From positions 1 through 6,042 of the forward strand of contig JAAYRN010000280.1 of assembly GCA_012518765.1 (NCBI GenBank): a DNA stretch of 6,042 nt, read 5' to 3'. The notes beneath the pieces were generated by a model. The model did not search any database, was not told where the DNA came from, and saw nothing but the letters and a program-made list of their open reading frames with translations. Position 1 is the stretch's first letter, and the number at the start of each line of letters is the position of its first letter. Of this stretch, positions 1 through 6,042 are shown piece by piece. The position numbers were made by a program, and so were the translations under genes. Source of the DNA: Bacteroidales bacterium. Its GTDB lineage: Bacteria > Bacteroidota > Bacteroidia > Bacteroidales > WCHB1-69.

Positions 1-438
1 GCATCCAAACAAAAATTTGAATTTCCAGTATCTTGGGGCTGCGACCTTCAATCCGAACACGAGCGTTATTTGGTTGAAAAACATTACAAAAAGCCCGTCA
101 TCATTACCGATTATCCCAAAGCTATCAAAGCCTTTTACATGAAACAAAATGAAGATGGAAAAACAGTAAGAGGTATGGATGTATTGTTTCCAAAAATTGG
201 AGAAATTATCGGAGGTTCTGAACGCGAATCCGATTATGATAAATTAGAAGCTCTCATGGACGAACAAGGAATGGACAAAGAAACATTGCATTACTACTTA
301 GACCTTAGACGTTTTGGAACAACACCACACAGCGGTTTTGGATTGGGATTTGAGCGACTGATGCTTTTCGTTACAGGTATGGGCAATATTCGCGATGTGA
401 TGCCCTTCCCAAGAACTCCTCAAAATGCTGAATGTTAG
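1..438 (+). CDS. asnS: Asparaginyl-tRNA synthetase, C-terminal part (5' end outside window)
   Basis: Class II aminoacyl-tRNA synthetase that activates asparagine with ATP and charges tRNA-Asn in the cytoplasm. The reading frame is open from base 1, so only the last 145 residues are present; by comparison with the roughly 465-residue family, about two thirds of the protein lies to the left of the window. Visible landmarks are the stretch WGCDLQSEHERYL (fragment residues 12-24), IGEIIGGSERE (about 63-73), the class II motif 3 GFGLGFER (112-119, whose arginine R119 binds ATP), and the family-typical end RDVMPFPRTPQNAEC. These closely match AsnRS rather than AspRS, whose C-terminus differs. The gene is intact up to its TAG stop. 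It is followed at once by gldD, whose likely start is 17 bases downstream, so the two are probably co-transcribed. Confidence 0.97.
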   Translation, partial: ASKQKFEFPVSWGCDLQSEHERYLVEKHYKKPVIITDYPKAIKAFYMKQNEDGKTVRGMDVLFPKIGEIIGGSERESDYDKLEALMDEQGMDKETLHYYLDLRRFGTTPHSGFGLGFERLMLFVTGMGNIRDVMPFPRTPQNAEC

Positions 439-455
439 AAAATAAACTACTTTTC

Positions 456-1043
456 ATGAAATATTTTTCTACACTCAGTTTTATTTGCTTATTGGTTATA
501 TTTATTTCCTGTAATCAAGAAATACATACACCCAAACCCAAGGGATATTATCGCATAGAACTACCCGAACATACGTATCAATCCTTTGACACCACTTATC
601 CCTATAAGTTTGAATATTCAATACATGCCGATATTCTACCCGACAACTCTGCCCATGCCGAACCTTATTGGATTTACGTTGTTTATCCATCGTTTAATGC
701 CACCTTATACGTAAGTTACAAACGTGTTTATAACAACATTGACACCATGATTGGCGATTCACGAACTTTTGTTTCCGACCAAATAAAAAAAGCCGATGAT
801 ATATTTGAATATCATATACACGATACTATCAATCAAATATATGGAACTTCTTACGACATAATAGGAACCCATGTGGCTTGTCCTTATCAGTTTTGGCTAA
901 CCGATAGGAAAAATCATTTTTTTAGAGCTTCTCTCTATTTCAATCACACACCCAACAATGATTCTATTGCTCCTGTTATTGAGTATATTAAAACAGATAT
1001 GCTACATTTATTGGAAACATTTTACTGGAAACCCAACACTTGA
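456..1043 (+). CDS. gldD: GldD-like gliding motility/secretion-associated lipoprotein
   Basis: Predicted lipoprotein of 195 residues resembling GldD, a Bacteroidota protein required for gliding and linked to type IX secretion in Flavobacterium; its biochemical role is not known. From the ATG at 456 the protein starts with a short hydrophobic signal ending in a lipobox, VIFISC, with the acylated cysteine at residue 19. Next comes the family-like block TPKPKGYYRIELP (about residues 25-37), then YPSFNATLYVSYK, a GDSR motif near residues 100-103, CPYQFWLTD and FFRASLYFNHTPNNDS, all in GldD order, and an ending of ETFYWK. An in-frame ATG at 432 overlaps asnS by 7 bases, but it would add eight residues ahead of the signal peptide, so 456 is preferred. 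Length fits the family. The call rests on remembered family pattern, not on an alignment. A gldD homologue does not by itself prove gliding, since non-gliding Bacteroidota also carry it. Confidence 0.85.
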   Translation: MKYFSTLSFICLLVIFISCNQEIHTPKPKGYYRIELPEHTYQSFDTTYPYKFEYSIHADILPDNSAHAEPYWIYVVYPSFNATLYVSYKRVYNNIDTMIGDSRTFVSDQIKKADDIFEYHIHDTINQIYGTSYDIIGTHVACPYQFWLTDRKNHFFRASLYFNHTPNNDSIAPVIEYIKTDMLHLLETFYWKPNT

Positions 1044-1045
1044 AT

Positions 1046-1726
1046 TTATTGATAAAGTTCTTTTTGAGAAGAATATATTTTTGAGTGCATATTAGCTTTG
1101 AGCAACTCAAAACTGTAAATAATATCTTTAAAATCTTTTATATCAGAAGATTCAGCAAGCGAATATGTAATTTCGGGAATTTGCTGTAACCCATTAAACA
1201 AACGTAGAAAACATTCATAATAGCTAATGTGAATGGGCAAAATATAATCTATTCTATTCAAAATTGATAAGCTATGTTGCTTGAATTGTTGTTTGAAATC
1301 GTCCCACCTTGTAATTTGATCTTTATGCTTTTCAAATTCATAATCAATCTCTTCATCTAAGGGAATACTAAGCTGATGTATTTTTTTTGTCTTAGCTTTT
1401 AATTGAAATAATGACTTCTCGTTACGTCCTATTATTTGACTTTCTGACACTTGATTTTTTATAAAAAACAAAAAATTGTTTTTTAATGTTTTGTTGTCAA
1501 TATAAACTGGGAAACTGTTTGAAAAATCGGTTTTTCCACTCAATGAAAATTTAAAAGGAGACAATTTGAATACATGTTGAGATTGTTGTTTTATTTTTAT
1601 CAATAAATCCCAATCACTCAAATCAGTACGTATTAAAATGAATGCAAAAAAAGACAAGTTAAATTCTACTTGTTTGGTGTTAAATGTCTTAGGATCAAAG
1701 TGTCCAAATATATTAGTTTTTGCCAT
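1046..1726 (-). CDS. Uncharacterised soluble protein downstream of ung
   Basis: I do not recognise this 226-residue protein. It begins MAKTNIFGHFDPKTF and has no signal peptide, no convincing membrane segment and no cysteine-rich or nucleotide-binding motif, so it is probably cytoplasmic. It is rich in lysine, phenylalanine, isoleucine and serine. The N-terminal half looks like alternating beta strands (for example QVEFNLSFFAFILIRTDL, FKFSLSG, NNFLFFIKNQ); after the central acidic/basic stretch LDEEIDYEFEKHKDQ (about residues 123-137) the C-terminal half looks helical, including WDDFKQQFKQHSLSILNRIDYI and FKDIIYSFELLKANM. It lies 16 bases behind the ung stop on the same strand, so it is probably translated from the ung transcript. 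Its own stop is two bases from the stop of convergent gldD. The long uninterrupted frame and clean operon-like spacing support a real gene, but co-location with ung is weak evidence for a DNA-repair role. Confidence 0.8.
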   Translation of the reverse strand: MAKTNIFGHFDPKTFNTKQVEFNLSFFAFILIRTDLSDWDLLIKIKQQSQHVFKLSPFKFSLSGKTDFSNSFPVYIDNKTLKNNFLFFIKNQVSESQIIGRNEKSLFQLKAKTKKIHQLSIPLDEEIDYEFEKHKDQITRWDDFKQQFKQHSLSILNRIDYILPIHISYYECFLRLFNGLQQIPEITYSLAESSDIKDFKDIIYSFELLKANMHSKIYSSQKELYQ

Positions 1727-1742
1727 TTTTCCGATTATATAT

Positions 1743-2441
1743 CTATGTAGTTAAATCCCAATCTATGGGTTTTTGTCCGGTTTGAATCAAGTAGTGATTT
1801 GTTTTAGAAAAATGTTTACACCCAAAAAAACCCCGCGATGCTGACAATGGCGATGGATGTACTGTTTTTAATATCAAATGTTTACTCTTGTCGATTAAAG
1901 ATTCTTTGGCTTGGGCATAATTTCCCCATAACAAAAACACCACATTTTGTTTGTGTGTTGATATAGCTTGTATGGCTGCATCTGTAAATTTTTCCCACCC
2001 TTTTTGTCGATGAGAACCCGCCTGATGTGCTCTTACCGTCAATATTGCATTTAAAAGCAATACTCCTTGTTTTGCCCATTTTTCTAAATTTCCGCTTTGA
2101 GGAATGGAAACATTCACATCTTGGCGAAGTTCTTTGAATATATTAATCAAGGATTTGGGATGAGGAACTCCATCTAAAACCGAAAAACAAAGCCCATGTG
2201 CCTGACCTACATTATGATAAGGGTCTTGCCCTAAAACAACCACTTTTACCTCATCGAAAGGTGTAAGATTAAATGCATTGAAAATTAATTTACCCGGAGG
2301 AAATACAGTTTGATGTTGTTTTTCATGAATCAAAAACTGTTTTAATTCATGAAAATAAGGTGAAGAAAACTCTGATTCTAATATTTCTCCCCATTTTTTC
2401 TCAATTTGTGGTTTTATTTTATTGTTATTTTCAGGTCTCAT
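1743..2441 (-). CDS. ung: Uracil-DNA glycosylase, family 1
   Basis: Removes uracil from DNA by cleaving the N-glycosidic bond, the first step of base excision repair after cytosine deamination or dUTP misincorporation. The 232-residue protein is full length for the family. Diagnostic motifs are all present: the water-activating loop GQDPYH (residues 71-76, catalytic D73), GLCFSV with the uracil-stacking F86, LLLNAILTVR with the uracil-specific N131, the FLLWG strand (169-173), and the minor-groove intercalation loop HPSPLSASRGFFGC (195-208) with catalytic H195. The ending PIDWDL also matches family 1 enzymes. No key residue is missing. The ATG at 2441 is the natural start because the family's conserved WGEIL-type N-terminal helix follows about 15 residues later. 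An unknown gene follows 16 bases downstream on the same strand, and a candidate promoter lies about 77 bases upstream. Confidence 0.97.
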   Translation of the reverse strand: MRPENNNKIKPQIEKKWGEILESEFSSPYFHELKQFLIHEKQHQTVFPPGKLIFNAFNLTPFDEVKVVVLGQDPYHNVGQAHGLCFSVLDGVPHPKSLINIFKELRQDVNVSIPQSGNLEKWAKQGVLLLNAILTVRAHQAGSHRQKGWEKFTDAAIQAISTHKQNVVFLLWGNYAQAKESLIDKSKHLILKTVHPSPLSASRGFFGCKHFSKTNHYLIQTGQKPIDWDLTT

Positions 2442-2517
2442 TGTTATTTAAATATTTAAAAATCAACACTTTTCCATGCTCTTCAAGTACAAAGCAAAAA
2501 AATCTATTCTCACTATG

Positions 2518-2525
2518 CAAATGTA
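2518..2525 (-). promoter_or_regulatory. Candidate -7 promoter element for ung
   Basis: Read on the minus strand this is TACATTTG, an exact match to the Bacteroidota -7 consensus TAnnTTTG recognised by the primary sigma factor of that phylum. It lies 77 bases upstream of the ung start codon, giving a leader of about 70 bases. I see no clear TTG-type -33 element at the usual distance, so the assignment is tentative. Confidence 0.35.
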
Positions 2526-2563
2526 AACATTTTTTAATAAAATTACGTATGAGATATATCTAC

Positions 2564-2589
2564 TTGCTTTGTTTTTTTTTATATTTTTG
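2564..2589 (+). promoter_or_regulatory. Candidate promoter for the small lipoprotein gene
   Basis: TATTTTTG at 2582-2589 matches the Bacteroidota -7 consensus TAnnTTTG. A TTG at 2564-2566 could serve as the -33 element, but the 15-base spacing is shorter than the usual 19 or so. A start site just downstream would give a leader of roughly 50 bases before the ATG at 2647. The run of T residues in this region makes a chance match plausible. Confidence 0.35.
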
Positions 2590-2646
2590 CGAAAACATTG
2601 AAGTATCTACTTTAAAATTAAAAGAAAAACGTAATCACATAATATA

Positions 2647-2778
2647 ATGAGAAAAATTATTTTTATTACCGCATTAACTTTACTGTATATTTTTGTACTT
2701 TCGGCATGTAACACCTATGAGCGATGTCCTGCATACACAGATTCTCAGCTTATAGAATCAAACAACACCCTCGTATAG
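2647..2778 (+). CDS. Small lipoprotein, 43 residues, CPAY-type
   Basis: A very short gene with a strong lipoprotein signature. The product opens with MRKIIFITALTLLYIFVLSAC: two basic residues, a hydrophobic core, and the lipobox VLSAC with the acylated cysteine at residue 21. The predicted mature part is only 23 residues, CNTYERCPAYTDSQ and a short polar tail, with a second cysteine at residue 27. Small Bacteroidota lipoproteins with a similar cysteine followed shortly by CPAY or a related motif are familiar to me, but no function is established that I know of. The start codon overlaps a stop in another frame as TAATG. A candidate promoter lies upstream and a terminator-like hairpin downstream, which fits a single-gene transcript. 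The main alternative is a chance frame, but the lipobox and flanking signals argue against that. Confidence 0.65.
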   Translation: MRKIIFITALTLLYIFVLSACNTYERCPAYTDSQLIESNNTLV

Positions 2779-2827
2779 TAGGGTATATGTTATTGACATT
2801 CTGTCGTTAAAGCATCACAAAGCAAAT

Positions 2828-2881
2828 ATGTCGTACTATAAAAACAATAGTTGACGTATAGGTGTTGTACGACATCTTTTT
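2828..2881 (+). terminator. Terminator-like hairpin with T-run
   Basis: ATGTCGTAC (2828-2836) and GTACGACAT (2867-2875) form a perfect 9-base inverted repeat, followed by CTTTTT ending at 2881. The 30-base interior can add a short inner helix (TATA 2837-2840 with TATA 2857-2860). The T-run is on the plus-strand side only, which fits termination of the small lipoprotein transcript. The stem is only moderately GC-rich and the loop is long, so it may be a weak terminator or some other structured element in the leader of the following gene. Confidence 0.5.
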
Positions 2882-2912
2882 AGAAAACAAATAATCAAGT
2901 ATAATCAACTGT

Positions 2913-3677
2913 ATGAAGAAAGTATTTTTTTTCATATTTATATTTTTCAATCTATTTTATACCTTTGCACAAGATATAGACATAGGCGAGGTTGAAATAT
3001 TGTCTGTTCGCAAAAAAGAATGGGATGTCTTCGCCTCTATTCATACAAATGGCTTGGGTATGGGTGTGCATGTTGGAAAACAAAAATCAATACATTATAA
3101 ATCAGGATTTGAAATAGAATTATCGTATTATAAACACCTGAAAGAACAACGAGCAAAAACCACTTATAGTATTGAAAACTACAACAATAAAAGTTTTATT
3201 TATGGAAAATTAAATCATTTTCTACCTCTTTATATAGGCTATGGATTTACACGTATTATCAACCAAAAACCTTATTGGGGAGGAATTAACACAGGATATT
3301 TTTTATACGGAGGGGCTTCTGTGGGCTTTTCTGTGCCTATTTATTTAGACATTATCCGTATTATCGACAATTCGAGGTATGAACTGAAAACGGAACGCTA
3401 CGACCCAAATCTACACAGCTTATCGAATATATACAGCGGCACTTCATTTTTCAAAGGAATATCTAAAACAAAGATACATCCCGGTTTATATATAAAAACA
3501 GGTTTTTCTTTTGATTTCAGTGCCGAAGATGCAAAGATAATGGCTTTAGATTTTGGAGTCATAGTAGATTCTTACTTTCCCCCCGTAAACACAATGGCTT
3601 TTACAAAGGATAAATACTTCTTTATAAAGGGATTTATCGCTTTTCATTTGGGTAGAAAATTAACTAATTACGAATAA
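2913..3677 (+). CDS. Predicted outer-membrane beta-barrel protein, conserved in Bacteroidota
   Basis: A 254-residue exported protein of unknown function. It starts with a clear Sec signal peptide (MKKVFFFIFIFFNLFYTFAQ, probable cut before Q20 or D21). The rest is rich in alternating aromatic/glycine strand patterns typical of outer-membrane barrels, such as WDVFASIHTNGLGMGVHVGK (37-56), FIYGKLNHFLPLYIGYG (95-111), GYFLYGGASVGFSVPIYL (128-145) and HPGLYIKTGFSFDF (189-202). It ends with FIAFHLGRK close to the C-terminus, like the closing strand of a barrel. The pattern (a YDP..H segment at 163-168, KG at 181-182, HPGLY, then ALDFGVIVDSYFP) resembles a conserved Bacteroidota hypothetical family. 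It sits two bases ahead of the OstA-like gene, so the two are almost surely co-expressed. A role with that protein in outer-membrane lipid assembly is my inference. Confidence 0.75.
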   Translation: MKKVFFFIFIFFNLFYTFAQDIDIGEVEILSVRKKEWDVFASIHTNGLGMGVHVGKQKSIHYKSGFEIELSYYKHLKEQRAKTTYSIENYNNKSFIYGKLNHFLPLYIGYGFTRIINQKPYWGGINTGYFLYGGASVGFSVPIYLDIIRIIDNSRYELKTERYDPNLHSLSNIYSGTSFFKGISKTKIHPGLYIKTGFSFDFSAEDAKIMALDFGVIVDSYFPPVNTMAFTKDKYFFIKGFIAFHLGRKLTNYE

Positions 3678-3679
3678 AA

Positions 3680-5242
3680 ATGAGATGGAATAATTTTCAT
3701 TTTATACTGCTATGTTTCTTCTGCTCAATTTCTTTTGTGGCAAAATCTCAAGATAAAAAACAAGGGAAACGCATAGAATGCACAGCCGATATACTGAGGT
3801 ACGATGCAAGCAAAAATCCTGACATTCAAATACTCACAGGGAATGTAATATTTACACACGAAGGGGCAATTTGCTATGCCGACACCGCTTTTTACAACGA
3901 AAGAACAAACATTATTGAAGCTTTTGGAAAAGAACTTATTATACACATCAACGATACAGTACATTTATACGGAGAATACCTGATTTATAATGGCAATACA
4001 AGGGTATTTGTTATCAGAGAAAATGTCATATTATCAGATGAATACAGCGTTTTATACACCGACCAACTAACTTATGAACGCAATGAAAATGTTGGTTTTT
4101 ATGACAATCATGGAAAAATTATAAACGACAGCAACACCCTAATCAGCGAACAAGGATGGTATTACACCCATACAAAAGATGTGTATTTCAACAAGGATGT
4201 AGTATTAACAACTCCTGATTACGAAGTATTTACTGACACTTTAAAATACAACACACAACGTAAAATAGCTTACTTTTTAAGTCCCACCCACATTTATTCC
4301 GACAGCAGTACAATTTACTGTGAATATGGATGGTATGACACCGAAAACGAAGTATATCAATTTGAAAAAAACGCCAAAATAAACACAAATAGGCAATACA
4401 TAGAAGCCGATTTAATTTGGTACGATAAACTAAACGGAAAAGCACATGCCTACCGAGATGTAAGTATTTTCGATTCGGTGGAAAATGTACTTATCTTAGG
4501 TGAATACGTAGAATACAACGAACCCGAAGAATACAGCTTTGTAACCGATAGTGCCTTAGCTGTTTTTATAGACGGAAACGATAGTCTTTTTATACACGCC
4601 GACACCCTATGGGCTAAAATGGATAGCGTACAAAATGTGGAATATGTATCGGCTTATCACAAAGTATTGTTCTATAGAAATGACCTGCAAGGTTCCTGCG
4701 ATTCATTAGTTTATATGGCTGAAGATTCAATAATTACAATGTTTCGTAGCCCTGTAGTATGGTTCGAAAAAAAACAAACATTAGCCGACACCATTCACAT
4801 ATTTATTGAAAATAAAGCCATAAAAAACATGCACCTAATTAAAAATTCTTTTATATGCGAAGACATTTTTACCGAAACAAAATTTAATCAAATCAAAGGT
4901 GTAAACATGTTTATTTATTTTGAAAACAACCAACTAAATAATATTTTCGTGGATGCCGAAGCCGAATGTATTTACTATGTTTTAGACGATGACAAGGCAC
5001 TAATTGGAGTAAACAGCTCCGTTTCTAAGCAAATGCGTATTCTTTTTCAAGACAATGAAGTGTCTTCCATTATTTTGTATGATAAAGTAAAAGGAGATTT
5101 ATCGCCCGAAGCCGACTTAAAAAAGACATTTCTACAGGATTTTATCTGGCTCGAATCCTATAGACCCAAAAACAAATGGGATATTTTTGGTTTAAACTTT
5201 TATAAACCCGAACTAAAAACGGATAAAGAAGACTATGAATAA
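3680..5242 (+). CDS. OstA/LptA-like periplasmic protein, long repeat form
   Basis: A 520-residue exported protein of the Bacteroidota OstA-like type, probably serving as the LptA-like periplasmic bridge that carries lipopolysaccharide to the outer membrane. A signal peptide covers about residues 1-23 (cut near AKS/QD). The first unit, LTGNVIFTHEGAICYADTAFY (52-72), is the classic OstA/LptA pattern of a strand, a buried turn and an 'aspartate, x, hydrophobic, x, tyrosine' step. That step recurs about every 30 residues: 67, 98, 127, 157, 185, 215, 243, 274, 307, 340 and 369. A more divergent unit follows near 406-413 (KGVNMFIYF), then INNIFVDAEAECIYY-like sequence and the family-typical end FLQDFIWLESYRPKNKWDIF (484-503). 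The protein is far longer than E. coli LptA (about 185 residues). It follows the barrel gene after two bases and overlaps the ABC ATPase gene by eight. Confidence 0.88.
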   Translation: MRWNNFHFILLCFFCSISFVAKSQDKKQGKRIECTADILRYDASKNPDIQILTGNVIFTHEGAICYADTAFYNERTNIIEAFGKELIIHINDTVHLYGEYLIYNGNTRVFVIRENVILSDEYSVLYTDQLTYERNENVGFYDNHGKIINDSNTLISEQGWYYTHTKDVYFNKDVVLTTPDYEVFTDTLKYNTQRKIAYFLSPTHIYSDSSTIYCEYGWYDTENEVYQFEKNAKINTNRQYIEADLIWYDKLNGKAHAYRDVSIFDSVENVLILGEYVEYNEPEEYSFVTDSALAVFIDGNDSLFIHADTLWAKMDSVQNVEYVSAYHKVLFYRNDLQGSCDSLVYMAEDSIITMFRSPVVWFEKKQTLADTIHIFIENKAIKNMHLIKNSFICEDIFTETKFNQIKGVNMFIYFENNQLNNIFVDAEAECIYYVLDDDKALIGVNSSVSKQMRILFQDNEVSSIILYDKVKGDLSPEADLKKTFLQDFIWLESYRPKNKWDIFGLNFYKPELKTDKEDYE

Positions 5243-6042
5243 TACGATATTAGAAATAAAAAACCTAAGTATTAGCTTCCAAACCGAACATGGAAACACT
5301 AAAGTTGTAGACAATCTTTCGTTTTCACTTCAAAAAGGAAAAACCATAGGAGTAGTTGGAGAATCGGGTTCGGGAAAATCAGTTACAGCATTGAGTGTGA
5401 TGCGTTTATTAAAAAATGCTTCCTATTCGGGAAAAATACTATTCCACACCGAACAACAAACACACAACATGCTAAATCTCAATAACAAACAAATGCAAGA
5501 CTTTAGAGGGAATCGCATAGCTATGATTTTTCAAGAACCAATGACCTCTTTAAATCCTTCTATGAAATGCGGACATCAAATACGTGAATCCTTGCGTTTA
5601 CATCTCGGTTTAAATCAATCACAAGCACGTAAACGCACCTTGGAATTATTGGAAGAAGTGAGGCTACCCAATCCCGAAAAAATATACAAATCATACCCTC
5701 ATGAAATTTCGGGAGGACAAAAACAACGGGTCATGATTGCAATGGCAATATGTTGCAACCCAGATATTTTGATTGCAGACGAGCCCACAACAGCCTTAGA
5801 TGTTACCATACAACAAAGTATATTAGACTTGCTTCTTGATTTACAAAAAAAACACAGCATCAGTATTATTTTCATCACCCACGACTTAGGTGTTGTTTCA
5901 AAAATAGCTCATTCCTTAGTAGTTATGTATAAAGGCGAAAAAGTAGAAGAAGGCGATGTTCAACAAATATTCAATCATCCAACTCACCCTTATACCCAAG
6001 GACTATTGGCATGCCGTGTACCTTTTGATAAAAGAATAAAAA
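5235..6042 (+). CDS. ABC transporter ATPase, oligopeptide/dipeptide type (3' end outside window)
   Basis: ATP-hydrolysing subunit of a peptide-type importer (DppD/OppD/GsiA class), acting at the cytoplasmic face of the inner membrane. The frame stays open to the right edge, so 269 residues are seen and the end is missing. Motifs in order: Walker A GESGSGKS (42-49), Q-loop FQEPMTSLNP with Q100, signature SGGQKQR (159-165), Walker B ILIADEPTTALD with D182 and E183, and the switch histidine in THDLGV (H216). The following HPYTQGLLAC is the hallmark of the oligopeptide-specific C-terminal extension. In Bacteroidota such proteins are often fused tandem ATPases (DppD plus DppF, about 550-600 residues), and the HPYTQGLLACRVPFDKR pattern fits the first half of one; this cannot be settled here. 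The ATG at 5235 overlaps the OstA-like gene by 8 bases, suggesting translational coupling, although the transport roles look unrelated. Confidence 0.93.
   Translation, partial: MNNTILEIKNLSISFQTEHGNTKVVDNLSFSLQKGKTIGVVGESGSGKSVTALSVMRLLKNASYSGKILFHTEQQTHNMLNLNNKQMQDFRGNRIAMIFQEPMTSLNPSMKCGHQIRESLRLHLGLNQSQARKRTLELLEEVRLPNPEKIYKSYPHEISGGQKQRVMIAMAICCNPDILIADEPTTALDVTIQQSILDLLLDLQKKHSISIIFITHDLGVVSKIAHSLVVMYKGEKVEEGDVQQIFNHPTHPYTQGLLACRVPFDKRIK

Larger units (their letters stand above)
2442..2646. other. Divergent intergenic region between ung and a small lipoprotein gene
   Basis: This 205-base stretch is very AT-rich and separates the minus-strand ung start from the plus-strand small lipoprotein start. 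I see candidate Bacteroidota-type -7 elements for both directions (entered separately) and no RNA gene, known riboswitch core or mobile element. An open frame that reads through here on the plus strand largely mirrors ung and ends at the lipoprotein start; I do not consider it a gene. Confidence 0.6.

Noticed and set aside
502..690. Minus-strand open frame inside gldD
   Set aside because: Short antisense shadow of gldD without recognisable features.
2447..2460. Perfect 14-base palindrome TTTAAATATTTAAA just upstream of the ung start
   Set aside because: Made only of A and T in very AT-rich DNA; a palindrome of this kind is expected about once by chance in a window of this size. No second copy or operator context is seen.
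2360..2647. Plus-strand open frame of 95 residues
   Set aside because: Its first 82 bases are antisense to the conserved N-terminus of ung, and the rest is low-complexity Phe/Lys/Ile-rich sequence through the promoter region. A shorter version starting at 2549 (32 residues) overlaps the candidate promoter and has no lipobox or other motif.
2900..2905. TATAAT resembling a sigma-70 -10 box before the barrel gene
   Set aside because: It lies only seven bases from the ATG, has no -35 element at a suitable distance, and Bacteroidota promoters use a different -7 motif.
3725..3964. Minus-strand open frame inside the OstA-like gene
   Set aside because: Shadow of a well-supported coding frame; cysteine-rich composition arises from reading the complement of that gene and no family pattern is visible.
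4230..4445. Minus-strand open frame inside the OstA-like gene
   Set aside because: Antisense shadow with no start context or motif; the sense frame is clearly the conserved one.
5235..6042. Possibility that the ATPase is LptB, completing an LPS export operon
   Set aside because: The protein carries the long peptide-transporter pattern (FQEPMTSLNP and HPYTQGLLAC) seen in DppD/OppD-type ATPases; LptB is shorter and lacks that extension.

Overview
The window looks like an ordinary chromosomal stretch of a low-GC member of the Bacteroidota, most likely class Bacteroidia; I cannot place it further from sequence alone. The evidence is a GldD-type lipoprotein, an outer-membrane barrel protein followed by a long OstA-like protein with the C-terminal signature of that phylum, a Bacteroidota-style peptide-type ABC ATPase, very AT-rich DNA, and candidate promoters resembling the Bacteroidota -7 motif TAnnTTTG. 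No mobile elements, CRISPR arrays, tRNA or rRNA genes are visible.

Left part (1-2441). The 3' end of asnS (asparaginyl-tRNA synthetase) enters from the left edge and is followed within 17 bases by gldD. gldD faces a minus-strand pair, ung (uracil-DNA glycosylase) and then an unrecognised soluble protein. The gldD stop and the stop of that unknown gene are only two bases apart, so there is no room for a terminator between them.

Middle (2442-2912). A 471-base region separates ung from the next large gene. It holds candidate divergent promoters, a 43-residue lipoprotein gene (2647-2778) that is easily missed because of its size, and a hairpin followed by a T-run (2828-2881) that would end that transcript.

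Right part (2913-6042). Three plus-strand genes are packed tightly: an outer-membrane beta-barrel protein of unknown role, a 520-residue OstA/LptA-like periplasmic protein built from about eleven 30-residue repeats, and an ABC transporter ATPase of the oligopeptide/dipeptide class that runs off the right edge. The spacings (2 bases, then an 8-base overlap) suggest one operon. The barrel and OstA-like proteins both belong to the envelope and may act together in outer-membrane lipid assembly; the ATPase probably serves a separate peptide uptake system and is only co-transcribed.

I found no convincing new multi-gene system. The items most worth following up are the repeat architecture of the OstA-like protein and its adjacent barrel partner, the tiny lipoprotein, and the unknown gene behind ung.
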